A DNA stretch of 35,624 nt from positions 1-35,624 of the IMG/VR virus record IMGVR_UViG_3300042451_000603; one strand, 5' to 3'. The stretch comes from a virus. Below the pieces are notes generated by a model that did no database searches, was not told the origin of the DNA, and worked only from the letters and a program-made list of their open reading frames with translations. This document shows positions 1 through 7,865 of this stretch, one piece after another (position 1 is the first letter of the stretch; every line of letters starts with the position of its first letter). The translations under genes were made by a program, and so were the position numbers.

Positions 1-1
1 A

Positions 2-844
2 AAAACCAAATTAATTTTCTACGGAATTATTGCAATGTTCCTATTCCTTTTACTATCCAATTCGTGTGAGCGTATTGACGCAGGTCATGTTGGTGTAAAA
101 GTAAACCTTTATGGGTCAGGTAAAGGTGTCGGTGATGTTACAGAATGCACAGGGATGGTATTCTACAATCCGGTGACAACTCGTATCTACGAATTCCCAA
201 CATTTATTCAACACAAAGAGTATATTAAAACTGAAGATGCGGACAACTCATTTGTGGTTAACTCAAAAGATGGTAGTGAATTCCATGTTGCACCAATCGT
301 GAATTACTCAGTTAAACGAGAAAAAGTTCCATTTATCTTTTCAAAGTATAGACGAGAACTCCCATCAATTGAAGAAGGATTTCTAAAGACGACTATCTAT
401 GACGCATTCCGTATGACCGCAAATGCCTATACTGCGGAAGAACTAATTTCAAATCGTCAAATATTTGAAAATAAAGTTAGAGCAAAGTTGGACGCGGATT
501 TACTTAAAGAAGGGTTCATTATCAACCAATTAACCTCAAATTTAGGTTATCCTGAAACATTTAAGAAAGCGATTGAGGCTAAGAACAACGCGGTTCAAAC
601 AGCCCTTACGGCAGAAAATCAAGTTAAGACCGCTGAAGCACAGGCAAAAATCAAAGTCGCAACCGCTGAAGGTAACGCTCAAGCAATGTTGGCGACCGCA
701 AAGGCTGAAGCGGAATCAAATAAAATGAAACAATCAACCTTAACACCAATGTTGTTACAACAAATGTGGATTGAGAAATGGGATGGAGCATTACCAACAA
801 CTCAACTTGGTTCAGGAACCAATATGATGTATAATGTAAAATAA
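2..844 (+). CDS. SPFH/band-7 (prohibitin-like) lipoprotein, 5' end cut by window
   Basis: The frame is open to the left edge, so the true start lies upstream; the first in-window ATG is at 35. The visible N-terminus is a hydrophobic segment ending in a lipobox-like LSNSC followed by ERIDAG, so the protein is probably lipid-anchored at the cell envelope. A band-7 style beta-rich domain follows (GVKVNLYGSGKGVGDV, then YNPVTTRIYEFPTF). The last third is an Ala/Glu/Lys-rich coiled coil (AENQVKTAEAQAKIKVATAE), as in prohibitin and stomatin proteins that form ring oligomers. Such proteins are common in large phages; their phage role is unproven. A strong terminator follows the stop codon. Confidence 0.85.
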   Translation, partial: KTKLIFYGIIAMFLFLLLSNSCERIDAGHVGVKVNLYGSGKGVGDVTECTGMVFYNPVTTRIYEFPTFIQHKEYIKTEDADNSFVVNSKDGSEFHVAPIVNYSVKREKVPFIFSKYRRELPSIEEGFLKTTIYDAFRMTANAYTAEELISNRQIFENKVRAKLDADLLKEGFIINQLTSNLGYPETFKKAIEAKNNAVQTALTAENQVKTAEAQAKIKVATAEGNAQAMLATAKAEAESNKMKQSTLTPMLLQQMWIEKWDGALPTTQLGSGTNMMYNVK

Positions 845-870
845 TTCAACATAAAACACTAATAAAAATA

Positions 871-900
871 AAATCCTCATCCTTTGATGAGGATTTTTTT
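871..900 (+). terminator. Intrinsic terminator after the SPFH gene
   Basis: A perfect 11-bp stem (871-881 with 886-896) has a CTTT loop and continues into a T run to 900. It separates the SPFH gene from the RNA ligase gene. Confidence 0.9.
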
Positions 901-921
901 ATGTATTTAAAAAAATTTCAT

Positions 922-931
922 TATATTTGCA
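922..931 (+). promoter_or_regulatory. Host-like promoter box TATATTTGCA
   Basis: This matches the Bacteroidota -7 element TAnnTTTG. It ends only two bases before the ATG at 934, so a transcript starting at the usual distance would be leaderless or nearly so. It lies just after the terminator at 871-900. Confidence 0.65.
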
Positions 932-933
932 CT

Positions 934-2001
934 ATGAAAAATTTAATAGAAACTTTGGAAAAATATTATGAAGATGGTTTGTTATACAAACAAACACATC
1001 CAACATTACCATTAACCATATGGAACTACACACCAAAAGTTCAATACGAAAACATTTGGGATAAGATAACTTTGCAATGCCGCGGACTGGTAACAGATGA
1101 CAACGGAAATGTTGTGGCAAGACCATTCGAAAAATTCTTTAATATCGAGGAGGATATGCACATTCCAACATCAGAATTTGAGGTTTATGAGAAAATGGAT
1201 GGTTCCTTGGGAATACTATTCAACTACGAAGGAGAATGGGTATTTGCAACACGAGGTTCATTCACATCAGAACAATCAATTAAAGGATTCGAGATGTTGA
1301 AAAGATACAATTACACTAAACTTCATGAAGGATATACCTATTTGTTTGAAATCATTTACAATGAGAATCGTATAGTGGTAAAATACCCATTTGAGGACCT
1401 GATATTACTCGGAATGATAAATACTGAAACTGGATATGAAGTTGATTTATATGGCGAAGGCGTTGATGTTAGATTGACAAACTTAATCCATAATATTGGT
1501 TTCAAAGTTGTTAAGAAATATGACGGAATTGAGGATTATACAAAATTAAAATCTTTGATTGATAATAATGCCGAAGGGTTTGTTGTTCGTTTCTCAAATG
1601 GAGATAGAATGAAAATCAAAGGTGAAGAATACATACGTCTCCACAAAATAATGACCAATGTTTCAACTACAGGAATATGGGAAATGTTATCCAATGGTGA
1701 TGATGTTAATGAATTATTGAAAGACGTTCCGGATGAGTTCTATACCAAAATCAAAGATTATGTTGGAAATTTAAGACATAATCATCACCAAATTTCGGAG
1801 TATTGTGGAAAAATTCACGACCAATTCCGTTATGGAAAATATAATGATGTTGAAGTTGAACCAACCAAAAAAGAATATGCTCAATATATATTTCGTAGTT
1901 ATGATTCAAAATATCATCCAATATTATTTGCAATGTGGGATAAAAAAAATTATGACAAAATAATTTGGAACGCATTAAAACCGGAATTTTCAAAACTTTA
2001 A
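934..2001 (+). CDS. RNA ligase, T4 Rnl1-like nucleotidyltransferase
   Basis: The 355-residue protein carries the nucleotidyltransferase motifs in order. Motif I is EKMDGS with the predicted adenylated Lys87, motif III is LFEIIYNENRIVV near 137-149, motif IV is EGFVVRF at 214-220 and motif V is MKIKGEEY with Lys227/229. An upstream Arg (QCRGLV) fits the family. T4 RNA ligase 1, of similar length (about 374 residues), joins RNA ends and repairs tRNA cut by host anticodon nucleases; the same role is inferred here. A longer start at 901 is unlikely because it would translate the promoter box at 922-931; ATG 934 aligns with the conserved N-terminus. It heads a run of small orphan genes. Confidence 0.88.
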   Translation: MKNLIETLEKYYEDGLLYKQTHPTLPLTIWNYTPKVQYENIWDKITLQCRGLVTDDNGNVVARPFEKFFNIEEDMHIPTSEFEVYEKMDGSLGILFNYEGEWVFATRGSFTSEQSIKGFEMLKRYNYTKLHEGYTYLFEIIYNENRIVVKYPFEDLILLGMINTETGYEVDLYGEGVDVRLTNLIHNIGFKVVKKYDGIEDYTKLKSLIDNNAEGFVVRFSNGDRMKIKGEEYIRLHKIMTNVSTTGIWEMLSNGDDVNELLKDVPDEFYTKIKDYVGNLRHNHHQISEYCGKIHDQFRYGKYNDVEVEPTKKEYAQYIFRSYDSKYHPILFAMWDKKNYDKIIWNALKPEFSKL

Positions 2002-2005
2002 TATT

Positions 2006-2212
2006 ATGAATAAGAAATTAAATGAAATTTGTAAAAAAAATATAAGTGAAACTTATGTTATCGATAAGGAAGGGGTTGTCAAATCGATGGAAGATGCTTA
2101 TAATTTAGGTATCACTGATGTTTTTAAATGGTTATCAAACATGGATTATCTAACGGACAATATACAATACATAATTGATGAATGGAATAGTCAAAATAAC
2201 ACCAAAATATGA
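2006..2212 (+). CDS. Small protein of unknown function
   Basis: The 68-residue protein is acidic and probably helical. The segment EDAYNLGITDVFKWL resembles FEAHKLGVKDSLFDL in the next gene, suggesting an old tandem duplication. It starts 4 bases after the RNA ligase stop and its own stop overlaps the next start (ATGA). Translational coupling and co-transcription with the ligase are likely. No function recognised. Confidence 0.7.
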   Translation: MNKKLNEICKKNISETYVIDKEGVVKSMEDAYNLGITDVFKWLSNMDYLTDNIQYIIDEWNSQNNTKI

Positions 2213-2391
2213 CAAACGAGGAAAGAATTGAAGAAATAATTTTTGAGGCACATAAATTAGGTGTTAAAGATTCCCTATTTGATTTAGTTAAAATATTATC
2301 CAAAGATATCAAAACTAAAGAACGGGTTGAGGTATATGAGACCGCATTAAGGGCTATAAAAAATAACAAAAAAATAGATAAAAATGGATAA
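2209..2391 (+). CDS. Small protein of unknown function, similar to its upstream neighbour
   Basis: The 60-residue protein is helical and rich in Glu and Lys. It starts inside the previous stop codon (ATGA) and overlaps the next gene by 8 bases. It shares an E-A-x-x-L-G-x-x-D-x-x-F pattern with the preceding protein. No function recognised. Confidence 0.7.
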   Translation: MTNEERIEEIIFEAHKLGVKDSLFDLVKILSKDIKTKERVEVYETALRAIKNNKKIDKNG

Positions 2392-2686
2392 AATTATTAT
2401 TGAAAAAATGGAAACTTGTTCTTTAGTTAGACAAGGTTCAGACGGTGCCCTTGGGGAATATGAACCTTATAACTACAACTACGTTATAGTTAATGGTTAT
2501 CAAGAAAAAGTATATAAAGGAATGTTTATTATTCACGATGGTGAAAATGTCCATGATATAGGACATATTTCCAATCTGAAGGACAATTTAAGGCCATTGT
2601 TAGATGACCAATATGAGGAAAAATTAAAAGAAGAAAGAAAACAAAATTACATAAAATTAAAAAAAGAATTTGAACATGAAAAATAG
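2384..2686 (+). CDS. Hypothetical protein
   Basis: The 100-residue protein has a Tyr/Asn-rich, beta-prone first half (EYEPYNYNYVIVNGYQ) and a charged helical C-terminus (EEKLKEERKQNYIKLKKE). It overlaps both neighbours, as expected in a compact phage operon. No family recognised. Confidence 0.7.
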   Translation: MDKIIIEKMETCSLVRQGSDGALGEYEPYNYNYVIVNGYQEKVYKGMFIIHDGENVHDIGHISNLKDNLRPLLDDQYEEKLKEERKQNYIKLKKEFEHEK

Positions 2687-2849
2687 AAAAGAAATTAGAC
2701 GTTATTGTCAATTAATTGCGGAAATTAACTCAACACATTGGTCGATTGATAATAGTTATTATGAAGCTGACACTACCGATTTGGAGGGAAAACTAACCGA
2801 ATTGGAAAATGAATTGGTTGAAATATTAAAAACCTTAACTAAAGACTAG
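2676..2849 (+). CDS. Small helical protein of unknown function
   Basis: This 57-residue reading frame starts at ATG 2676, overlaps the preceding gene by 11 bases and stops at TAG 2847-2849. The C-terminal half (LEGKLTELENELVEILKTL) has a leucine heptad pattern, so a short coiled coil is likely. It fills an otherwise empty stretch between two genes on the same strand. Confidence 0.65.
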   Translation: MKNRKEIRRYCQLIAEINSTHWSIDNSYYEADTTDLEGKLTELENELVEILKTLTKD

Positions 2850-2850
2850 T

Positions 2851-3165
2851 GTGATTAATTTCATTAGAGAAAGATTTGGTGAGATAATCATAGTATTATT
2901 AGTACTGGGGGTTATTATTTCATTCGTGGTAACAGGTTATAACAGAGAAAGTAGAATTGTTGAAGGTGTTGTTCTTGAACACGGAATTGTTTCGGACAGA
3001 AATGGTGATAGAACCTATGTAACCATAATCAGAACTGAGGATGGGTTTATTGAAGAGAAAGAGGGATTAAATCTGTATGTTATCCCAATAAACCAACGAG
3101 TAAATGTTAAAGTTTATCGATGGAAAAAAGTAAACTTAAAAGATTACTATGAAAAGATTTTTTAA
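2851..3165 (+). CDS. Single-pass membrane protein, GTG start
   Basis: The 104-residue protein begins with GTG one base after the preceding TAG; no ATG lies close by in frame. Residues 11-28 (EIIIVLLVLGVIISFVVT) form one membrane segment. A beta-rich soluble domain follows (VEGVVLEHGIVSDRNGDRTY). No function recognised. The next gene overlaps its end by 17 bases. Confidence 0.65.
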   Translation: MINFIRERFGEIIIVLLVLGVIISFVVTGYNRESRIVEGVVLEHGIVSDRNGDRTYVTIIRTEDGFIEEKEGLNLYVIPINQRVNVKVYRWKKVNLKDYYEKIF

Positions 3166-3340
3166 AGTTCTATATGTGGGACTTATAGATTTACTTACAT
3201 ATGATAGGATTAAACCTCAGATGATTTCTATAAGAGCCATTGAAATAGCCAATAAAATAGGGTGGGACAAAATAATGGAAAAGGCTAAGGAAGCTCAAAA
3301 AAATGGAACATCAACAATAAATTTAAAAGAATATGAGTAA
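3149..3340 (+). CDS. Small hypothetical protein
   Basis: The 63-residue protein has a basic, hydrophobic N-terminus (MKRFFKVLYVGLIDLL) and a helical remainder. It overlaps the preceding membrane protein gene and, by 8 bases, the thymidylate synthase gene, so it lies in the same operon. No function recognised. Confidence 0.65.
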   Translation: MKRFFKVLYVGLIDLLTYDRIKPQMISIRAIEIANKIGWDKIMEKAKEAQKNGTSTINLKEYE

Positions 3341-4403
3341 TTGGATAGAAACACAATATCTTCATTTATTAGAAGATATTTTAGAACAAGGTGTAAAGAA
3401 AACAGATAGAACAGGAACTGGGACTATAAATGTGTTTGGTAGACAAATTAGACATAACATGAAAGATGGGTTTCCATTATTAACTACCAAGAAAATGGCG
3501 TTTAAGACAATGGTAACTGAATTGTTATGGTTCTTACGTGGTGATACTAATATCAAGTATCTTGTTGACAATAATTGTCATATTTGGGACGGAGATGCTT
3601 ATAAGAACTATTTGAAATTAACGACTGACACAGAACCATTAAGCCAAGAAGAATTTATTAATAAGATTAAACAAAATGAATGGGGTTTTGCTAAGACATG
3701 GGGTGACTTAGGTCCTGTGTATGGTAAGCAATGGAGAAAATGGACTAACATATACCCAACCCCATTCCCAAGACCTGAACCATATCAAATAAATCAGATA
3801 GACCAAATTCAAAACTCAATCAATCTACTTAAAACAGACCCAGATTCAAGACGTAATAGAGTTAATGTTTGGAACGTTGGTGAATTAGACCAAATGGTTC
3901 TTCCTCCTTGTCATACTGATTTTCAATTTTTTACAAGAGAGTTGAGTTTTGATGAAAAAGTTGATTATGCTCGCTCATTATATGGTAAAGAGGATTGGTG
4001 GAATATCAATGATAGTAGAGTTATTGAGATATTACAATCAGATAAACGAGCAATCTCTTTAATGTGGAACCAACGTTCAGTAGATACATTCTTAGGTTTA
4101 CCATTCAATATTGCTTCTTATGGATTACTACTTGAAATCATAGCTAAAGAAGTTAATATGGTACCTGATGAATTAATTGGTAATTTAGGTGATGTTCATT
4201 TATATTCAAATCATATAGAACAAGCTAAAGAACAATTGACCAGAAAACCTTATAAATTACCTACGCTAAGACATCTAAAGACTGATGAATTCTATAAATC
4301 ACTAGGAGGCGATTTAAGTCTAATAACACATTTGGATAATACAGATTTTGTTATTGAAAACTATCAATTCCACCCAGCAATAAAAGCACCATTATCAAAT
4401 TAA
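3333..4403 (+). CDS. thyA: Thymidylate synthase (ThyA type) with insertions
   Basis: It converts dUMP to dTMP using methylenetetrahydrofolate, supplying dTTP for phage DNA synthesis. Visible motifs are the phosphate-binding Arg in DRTGTG (about residue 26), GFPLLTTKK, the paired Arg in DSRRNRVNVW, the catalytic Cys193 in LPPCHTDFQF, and QRSVDTFLGLPFNIASY, which binds dUMP and folate. At 356 residues it is about 90 longer than the usual 264. The extra length lies before the catalytic Cys and in a roughly 40-residue insert between FQFF and MWNQRS. It closes an operon of small genes. Confidence 0.95.
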   Translation: MSNWIETQYLHLLEDILEQGVKKTDRTGTGTINVFGRQIRHNMKDGFPLLTTKKMAFKTMVTELLWFLRGDTNIKYLVDNNCHIWDGDAYKNYLKLTTDTEPLSQEEFINKIKQNEWGFAKTWGDLGPVYGKQWRKWTNIYPTPFPRPEPYQINQIDQIQNSINLLKTDPDSRRNRVNVWNVGELDQMVLPPCHTDFQFFTRELSFDEKVDYARSLYGKEDWWNINDSRVIEILQSDKRAISLMWNQRSVDTFLGLPFNIASYGLLLEIIAKEVNMVPDELIGNLGDVHLYSNHIEQAKEQLTRKPYKLPTLRHLKTDEFYKSLGGDLSLITHLDNTDFVIENYQFHPAIKAPLSN

Positions 4404-4411
4404 ATCATTAT

Positions 4412-4600
4412 ATGGAAAACACAAAATTTAAAGTTGGCGATAAAGCCGTTAAAGTCAAAGGATACAAATTTCCTTGCACAATCGTATCAGTTTTTAAAAC
4501 AATCGAAGGAAAAATAAGAGTGGTTGGTGAAATGGATGAATTTGGATTACTCCACATCTTCAATGAAGACCAATTAGAACATCCCGAAAATGTTAAATAA
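4412..4600 (+). CDS. Small SH3-like barrel protein, unknown function
   Basis: The 62-residue protein (FKVGDKAVKVKGYKFPCTI, then GKIRVVGEMDE and HIFNEDQLEH) reads like a small KOW/SH3-type barrel common among phage orphans. It starts 8 bases after thyA and overlaps the next gene by 11 bases. Function unknown. Confidence 0.65.
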   Translation: MENTKFKVGDKAVKVKGYKFPCTIVSVFKTIEGKIRVVGEMDEFGLLHIFNEDQLEHPENVK

Positions 4601-4793
4601 AATACTGATTTTATTGATTTTATTTGTTATGGGTTCGTGTTCAAAAGACGAACTCATTCCAAATAAGGTAACAAGTAAAATTAATTCGACAAAACCCGAT
4701 TCAACAATTAAATCGAGACCAAAAAAGAAAAAATTTAGATTATTTAAGAAAAAGAAATGTAAGTTTATTCAAACTAAACTTCATCCGCTTTAA
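4590..4793 (+). CDS. Small basic lipoprotein
   Basis: The 67-residue protein has a short hydrophobic signal and lipobox (LFVMGSC, Cys about residue 17), then a very Lys/Arg-rich tail (RPKKKKFRLFKKKKC). Lipid anchoring with an exposed cationic tail is predicted; an envelope or lysis role is only a guess. Its end overlaps the convergent gene at 4774-5007 by 20 bases. Confidence 0.65.
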   Translation: MLNKILILLILFVMGSCSKDELIPNKVTSKINSTKPDSTIKSRPKKKKFRLFKKKKCKFIQTKLHPL

Positions 4794-5007
4794 TCCAACT
4801 ATCAGTCACACTAACTAAGGCTAAAGTAGAACCATTCTCCCATTTAACTTCAATTAACTCACCATCATCTTCAAATGGGTCTTTTCCCACTCTAGTAACA
4901 ATTCCTTTGGTTCCAATTGGAACTGAAGTTTCTCCATCCATATGGAGACACATAATTTTATCACCTTTTTCAACTTTAGGATTTAACTCTCTTTTTCTTT
5001 TTGACAT
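4774..5007 (-). CDS. Small SH3-like barrel protein, unknown function
   Basis: The 77-residue protein has a basic N-terminus (MSKRKRE), then KGDKIMCLHMDGE, PIGTKGIVTRVGKDPF and EVKWENGSTLALVS. This is the layout of small phage beta-barrel proteins that begin with a KGDK strand. It converges on the basic lipoprotein gene. No function is assigned. Confidence 0.65.
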   Translation of the reverse strand: MSKRKRELNPKVEKGDKIMCLHMDGETSVPIGTKGIVTRVGKDPFEDDGELIEVKWENGSTLALVSVTDSWIKADEV

Positions 5008-5026
5008 AAAAACGAATATTTGGATA

Positions 5027-5034
5027 TATTTATA
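5027..5034 (+). promoter_or_regulatory. Late-type promoter motif TATTTATA
   Basis: The motif ends five bases before ATG 5040 inside ATATTTATAAATATATGG. It belongs to the class found upstream of nearly all tagged genes in the window. A leaderless or very short-leader transcript is implied. Confidence 0.6.
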
Positions 5035-5039
5035 AATAT

Positions 5040-5660
5040 ATGGAATTTTTAATTAATGAATCTCAATTGAGACTTATCTTACAAGAACAGGAACAGTCAA
5101 AAATGACTGATAATATGAAAGAATTACATTCTTTTACTGACAATCTTGTTAATGATGCTAAAAAACAACACAATTTAAACTTAAAGTTTCTTTTAACTTA
5201 TGGAGCATCTGTTGGTGGATTAATAACACCATTAGATAATTTTATAAAGTCGGGTGATTTTAATTTAACTAACGAACAAGAACTTTTAATTTTAATTGGT
5301 GTTGCAAGTACATTTTTTTTACATAATCAAAAGGTTTTGGAATCTATTTTAACTAAAATTAAAGAAGAAGGACTTGGAGACGTATTTAAAGAAGTTTTAA
5401 TTAAAGGAATAAGTATAAAAAATTCATTTTTTAATTTTTTGAAGTCCGCAAACGTAATTTTGGATTCATCACTTAATCCATTATCGTATGCCTTTTTAGT
5501 CCCAATTATGACTGATATTTTATCCTATTCTAATAAGGGTGGTGATTTACAGACAATCGCAATGACTATCGCTAAAAGATTGGTAGCTTCAGGGGTGGTA
5601 ATTGTTGGTCAAATCACACTAACAGAGGTTATTAAAAAAATAATCAAGAAATTTTCTTAA
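5040..5660 (+). CDS. Tagged membrane protein (putative internal head protein)
   Basis: The 206-residue protein begins with the recurring tag MEFLINESQLRLILQEQ; [I/L]-x-E-Q falls at Leu14-Gln15-Glu16-Gln17, where a T4-type prohead protease would be expected to cut. The rest is helical with several hydrophobic stretches (FLLTYGASVGGLITPL, ELLILIGVASTFFLH, NPLSYAFLVPIMTDIL, RLVASGVVIVGQITLTEV) and a basic end. It could insert into a membrane. Delivery with the DNA is an inference from the tag alone. It has a late-type promoter and overlaps the convergent gene by 4 bases. Confidence 0.75.
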   Translation: MEFLINESQLRLILQEQEQSKMTDNMKELHSFTDNLVNDAKKQHNLNLKFLLTYGASVGGLITPLDNFIKSGDFNLTNEQELLILIGVASTFFLHNQKVLESILTKIKEEGLGDVFKEVLIKGISIKNSFFNFLKSANVILDSSLNPLSYAFLVPIMTDILSYSNKGGDLQTIAMTIAKRLVASGVVIVGQITLTEVIKKIIKKFS

Positions 5661-6040
5661 AAATTTTTTATTACTTTAGTACAAACAACATAATTTTCAA
5701 GATTAAAATGATATAACATACCTCTCAAAGTACTACTAACAAGAATTATTAACTGAAAAAATCTTGTATCATTATTACTACTATCGATTGATACTTCATT
5801 TCCACCCCAACCTTCAAAATAGTTTTCCAAAATCTTACTACTAACTTTGTCCGCCTTTTCAAGGTATAATGTAAATTCAATAACGTCTGACCATTCACCA
5901 ATGGTTTTCATTTCACGAGTTCCGGTTAATTTGACCTTAACTTCAATATTTTCCTCATTGTAATAAGGAGATGATAAGGTAAATGTATGATTATTAAAAA
6001 ATTTATTTAATCGTTCAATAAGATTATCAATAGGCTTCAT
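5657..6040 (-). CDS. Hypothetical protein
   Basis: The 127-residue protein has a helical start (IDNLIERLNKFFNNHTFTL) and a mixed beta core with EVKVKLTGTRE and EFTLYLEKADKV. A late-type TATTTATA lies at 6045-6052, only four bases before its start codon. No family recognised; there is no [I/L]-x-E-Q tag. Confidence 0.65.
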   Translation of the reverse strand: MKPIDNLIERLNKFFNNHTFTLSSPYYNEENIEVKVKLTGTREMKTIGEWSDVIEFTLYLEKADKVSSKILENYFEGWGGNEVSIDSSNNDTRFFQLIILVSSTLRGMLYHFNLENYVVCTKVIKNF

Positions 6041-6044
6041 ATGT

Positions 6045-6052
6045 TATAAATA
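6045..6052 (-). promoter_or_regulatory. Late-type promoter motif TATTTATA
   Basis: On the minus strand the sequence reads GGTATATTTATAACATATG; the motif ends four bases before the start of the gene at 5657-6040. Confidence 0.55.
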
Positions 6053-6056
6053 TACC

Positions 6057-6479
6057 TTAAAATGGTATTGACAATCCCACACCATATCTAAAACCATTGG
6101 AATAATTTAAACCCAAAGAAAAATCCATACTTCTACTATCTCTGGTTATTAATCTAATTGGATATACTTTAACCCAAACATCCGGAATTAACTCCATATT
6201 GATTATTCTATTTTCAATAAATGTTCCGGCCATAATACTAAATGAATTACTTTTATCAATATATGACAGACCTAATCTATTCATAATTGATAATGGTGTG
6301 GTGTATGTATATGGTTGTGGGAATGATGTGGTATAATAACCCCCAACATATAAACCCACTTGTCTATAATGGTAAGACGTAACCAATGAATTTTGGTCCG
6401 GAATATATAAAATCTCTGTTTGTTGCGATTTTACAGATAATGTTGTCACCAAGAAAACTAATGTTATTATTTTTTTCAT
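6057..6479 (-). CDS. Secreted, probably outer-membrane protein
   Basis: The 140-residue protein has a clear signal peptide (MKKIITLVFLVTTLSVKSQ with cleavage near SQ-Q). Alternating strands follow, and the end YGVGLSIPF looks like an outer-membrane beta-barrel terminal strand with a final Phe. A small porin-like or superinfection-related surface protein is possible but unproven. A host-like TATATTTGCA box lies upstream at 6497-6506. Confidence 0.7.
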   Translation of the reverse strand: MKKIITLVFLVTTLSVKSQQTEILYIPDQNSLVTSYHYRQVGLYVGGYYTTSFPQPYTYTTPLSIMNRLGLSYIDKSNSFSIMAGTFIENRIINMELIPDVWVKVYPIRLITRDSRSMDFSLGLNYSNGFRYGVGLSIPF

Positions 6480-6496
6480 ATCTAACTATTTTATGT

Positions 6497-6506
6497 TGCA
6501 AATATA
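6497..6506 (-). promoter_or_regulatory. Host-like promoter box TATATTTGCA
   Basis: The minus strand reads TTTGTATATTTGCAAC, 17 bases before the start of the secreted protein at 6057-6479. It matches the Bacteroidota -7 box. Confidence 0.6.
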
Positions 6507-6567
6507 CAAAAAAAATTTGATTTCACGAGAATTTTATTTTATACTTTTAAAACAAAATTTATAATCA

Positions 6568-7575
6568 ATGTCAAGAATCCATGAATTAAAACTAAATAAC
6601 CCAAGTTTCACGATAGATATTATTGGGATTATCAATGAGTTATTCTCTAAAAGCAAATATACTGAATTATCGGTAAATCTAATTAAAACTCGTAAAAATT
6701 CATTTCAACATGGAGAAGGTCAGAAAGAAGATTTAATTACTGAGTTATCCACGGAATTTGAGTTAGATGAAAAAATGTTATCAACAAAATCTGTTGATGA
6801 ATTAGAAACCATACGAAAAATTATTACAGAACAATTTGGATTTAATAATTTTTTAATTATGAAAAAATTTGAAAAATTAAACGAAAGAAACTTGATAATC
6901 AACAATGATTTAACGAGGTTCAAAATATTTGAGGATATTGAACTTGAATTATCGTTGGCGGAGTTTAAGTTATTGGGTAAAGAATTGGAAAAACAGACCA
7001 TTAAATTATTAGAAAATGAAGAATGGTTGGTAATTAAACCAATGTCGTTCTTGGCGTCAAAGAAATATGGTGCAAACACCAAATGGTGTACAACTCAAGA
7101 ACATAATCCTGAGTATTATTTAAGATATTCTAAAAGGGGTATTTTAATTTATTGTATTAATAAGAAAACCGGAGATAAAGTTGCGGCGTTTAAGAATACC
7201 GATAAATATGCCGATAAAGAAACTTCATTTTGGGATATAACCGATAATAGAGTGGATTCTATGGAATGTAATTTACCTCAAGAAGTTATGGATATTATCA
7301 AAGACGAATTTAAGAATACAACAAAATCTAATTGGGAGTTGTTGTCCGATGAGGAAAGAAATTCACAATTGTTTTATATTGAGACACATTATTATAATAA
7401 AAAGAAAACTTCATTAGTAAGGAATTCCGTTGGAGATGAGACTGAAATATATGAAGAAGCTGATGTTTATCAAGAAGAGGTGGGTTATGTATCGGAAGAA
7501 CCGGTAAGGCCTAGAATTATTTCATTTAGACCGCACGAAACAACTTTAAATATGGAAACCCCACCAATAGACTAG
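6568..7575 (+). CDS. Phage protein with KYG-x-x-TKWCTT motif, unknown function
   Basis: The 335-residue protein has a helical first half, then a conserved core SKKYGANTKWCTTQ near residue 170. This is followed by YSKRGILIYCINKKTGDKVA and a DxxxSFWDITDN segment. This WCTT plus G-x-L-x-Y-x-I-x-K-K-T-G-x-K-V-A arrangement recurs in many phage orphans, but I know of no established activity. The C-terminal 60 residues are acidic and low in complexity. No clear promoter class is visible upstream. It overlaps the convergent gene by 4 bases. Confidence 0.7.
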   Translation: MSRIHELKLNNPSFTIDIIGIINELFSKSKYTELSVNLIKTRKNSFQHGEGQKEDLITELSTEFELDEKMLSTKSVDELETIRKIITEQFGFNNFLIMKKFEKLNERNLIINNDLTRFKIFEDIELELSLAEFKLLGKELEKQTIKLLENEEWLVIKPMSFLASKKYGANTKWCTTQEHNPEYYLRYSKRGILIYCINKKTGDKVAAFKNTDKYADKETSFWDITDNRVDSMECNLPQEVMDIIKDEFKNTTKSNWELLSDEERNSQLFYIETHYYNKKKTSLVRNSVGDETEIYEEADVYQEEVGYVSEEPVRPRIISFRPHETTLNMETPPID

Positions 7576-7841
7576 TCAAATTCTTCAATCTCAACGACTA
7601 AATTACCAACACCTTTTAATACACGATGCCAAGCAAGTTTTGGAATAAAGATTTGTTTGGTATCGTTTAATTTAATGGGTAATTCATTTTCCATTTGAAA
7701 TTGCCATCCACCGGATTCAAGGATTGTTACTTTTCTATCTTTAAGGTCTTGGTGCCATTTTAATTCATAATCATCAACATCAGGACTAAATGTCCTGATT
7801 TTTTTATTATCAATCTCGACTTGTTCAAATGGGAATTCCAT
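7572..7841 (-). CDS. Small cupin-like protein
   Basis: The 89-residue protein has ESGGWQFQMENELPIKL, then IFIPKLAWHRVLKGVGNLVVEI. The last part resembles the second cupin motif (P-x-x-x-x-H-R), but the His-rich first motif is missing, so metal binding is uncertain. Similar short proteins occur in phages. It overlaps the convergent WCTT-motif gene by 4 bases at its 3' end. Confidence 0.6.
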   Translation of the reverse strand: MEFPFEQVEIDNKKIRTFSPDVDDYELKWHQDLKDRKVTILESGGWQFQMENELPIKLNDTKQIFIPKLAWHRVLKGVGNLVVEIEEFD

Positions 7842-7865
7842 ACTAAAATTTAAGTTAAATGTGAT

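Noticed and set aside
901-933. Upstream ATG at 901 for the RNA ligase
   Set aside because: It would translate the terminator edge and the TATATTTGCA box; the conserved N-terminus starts at 934.
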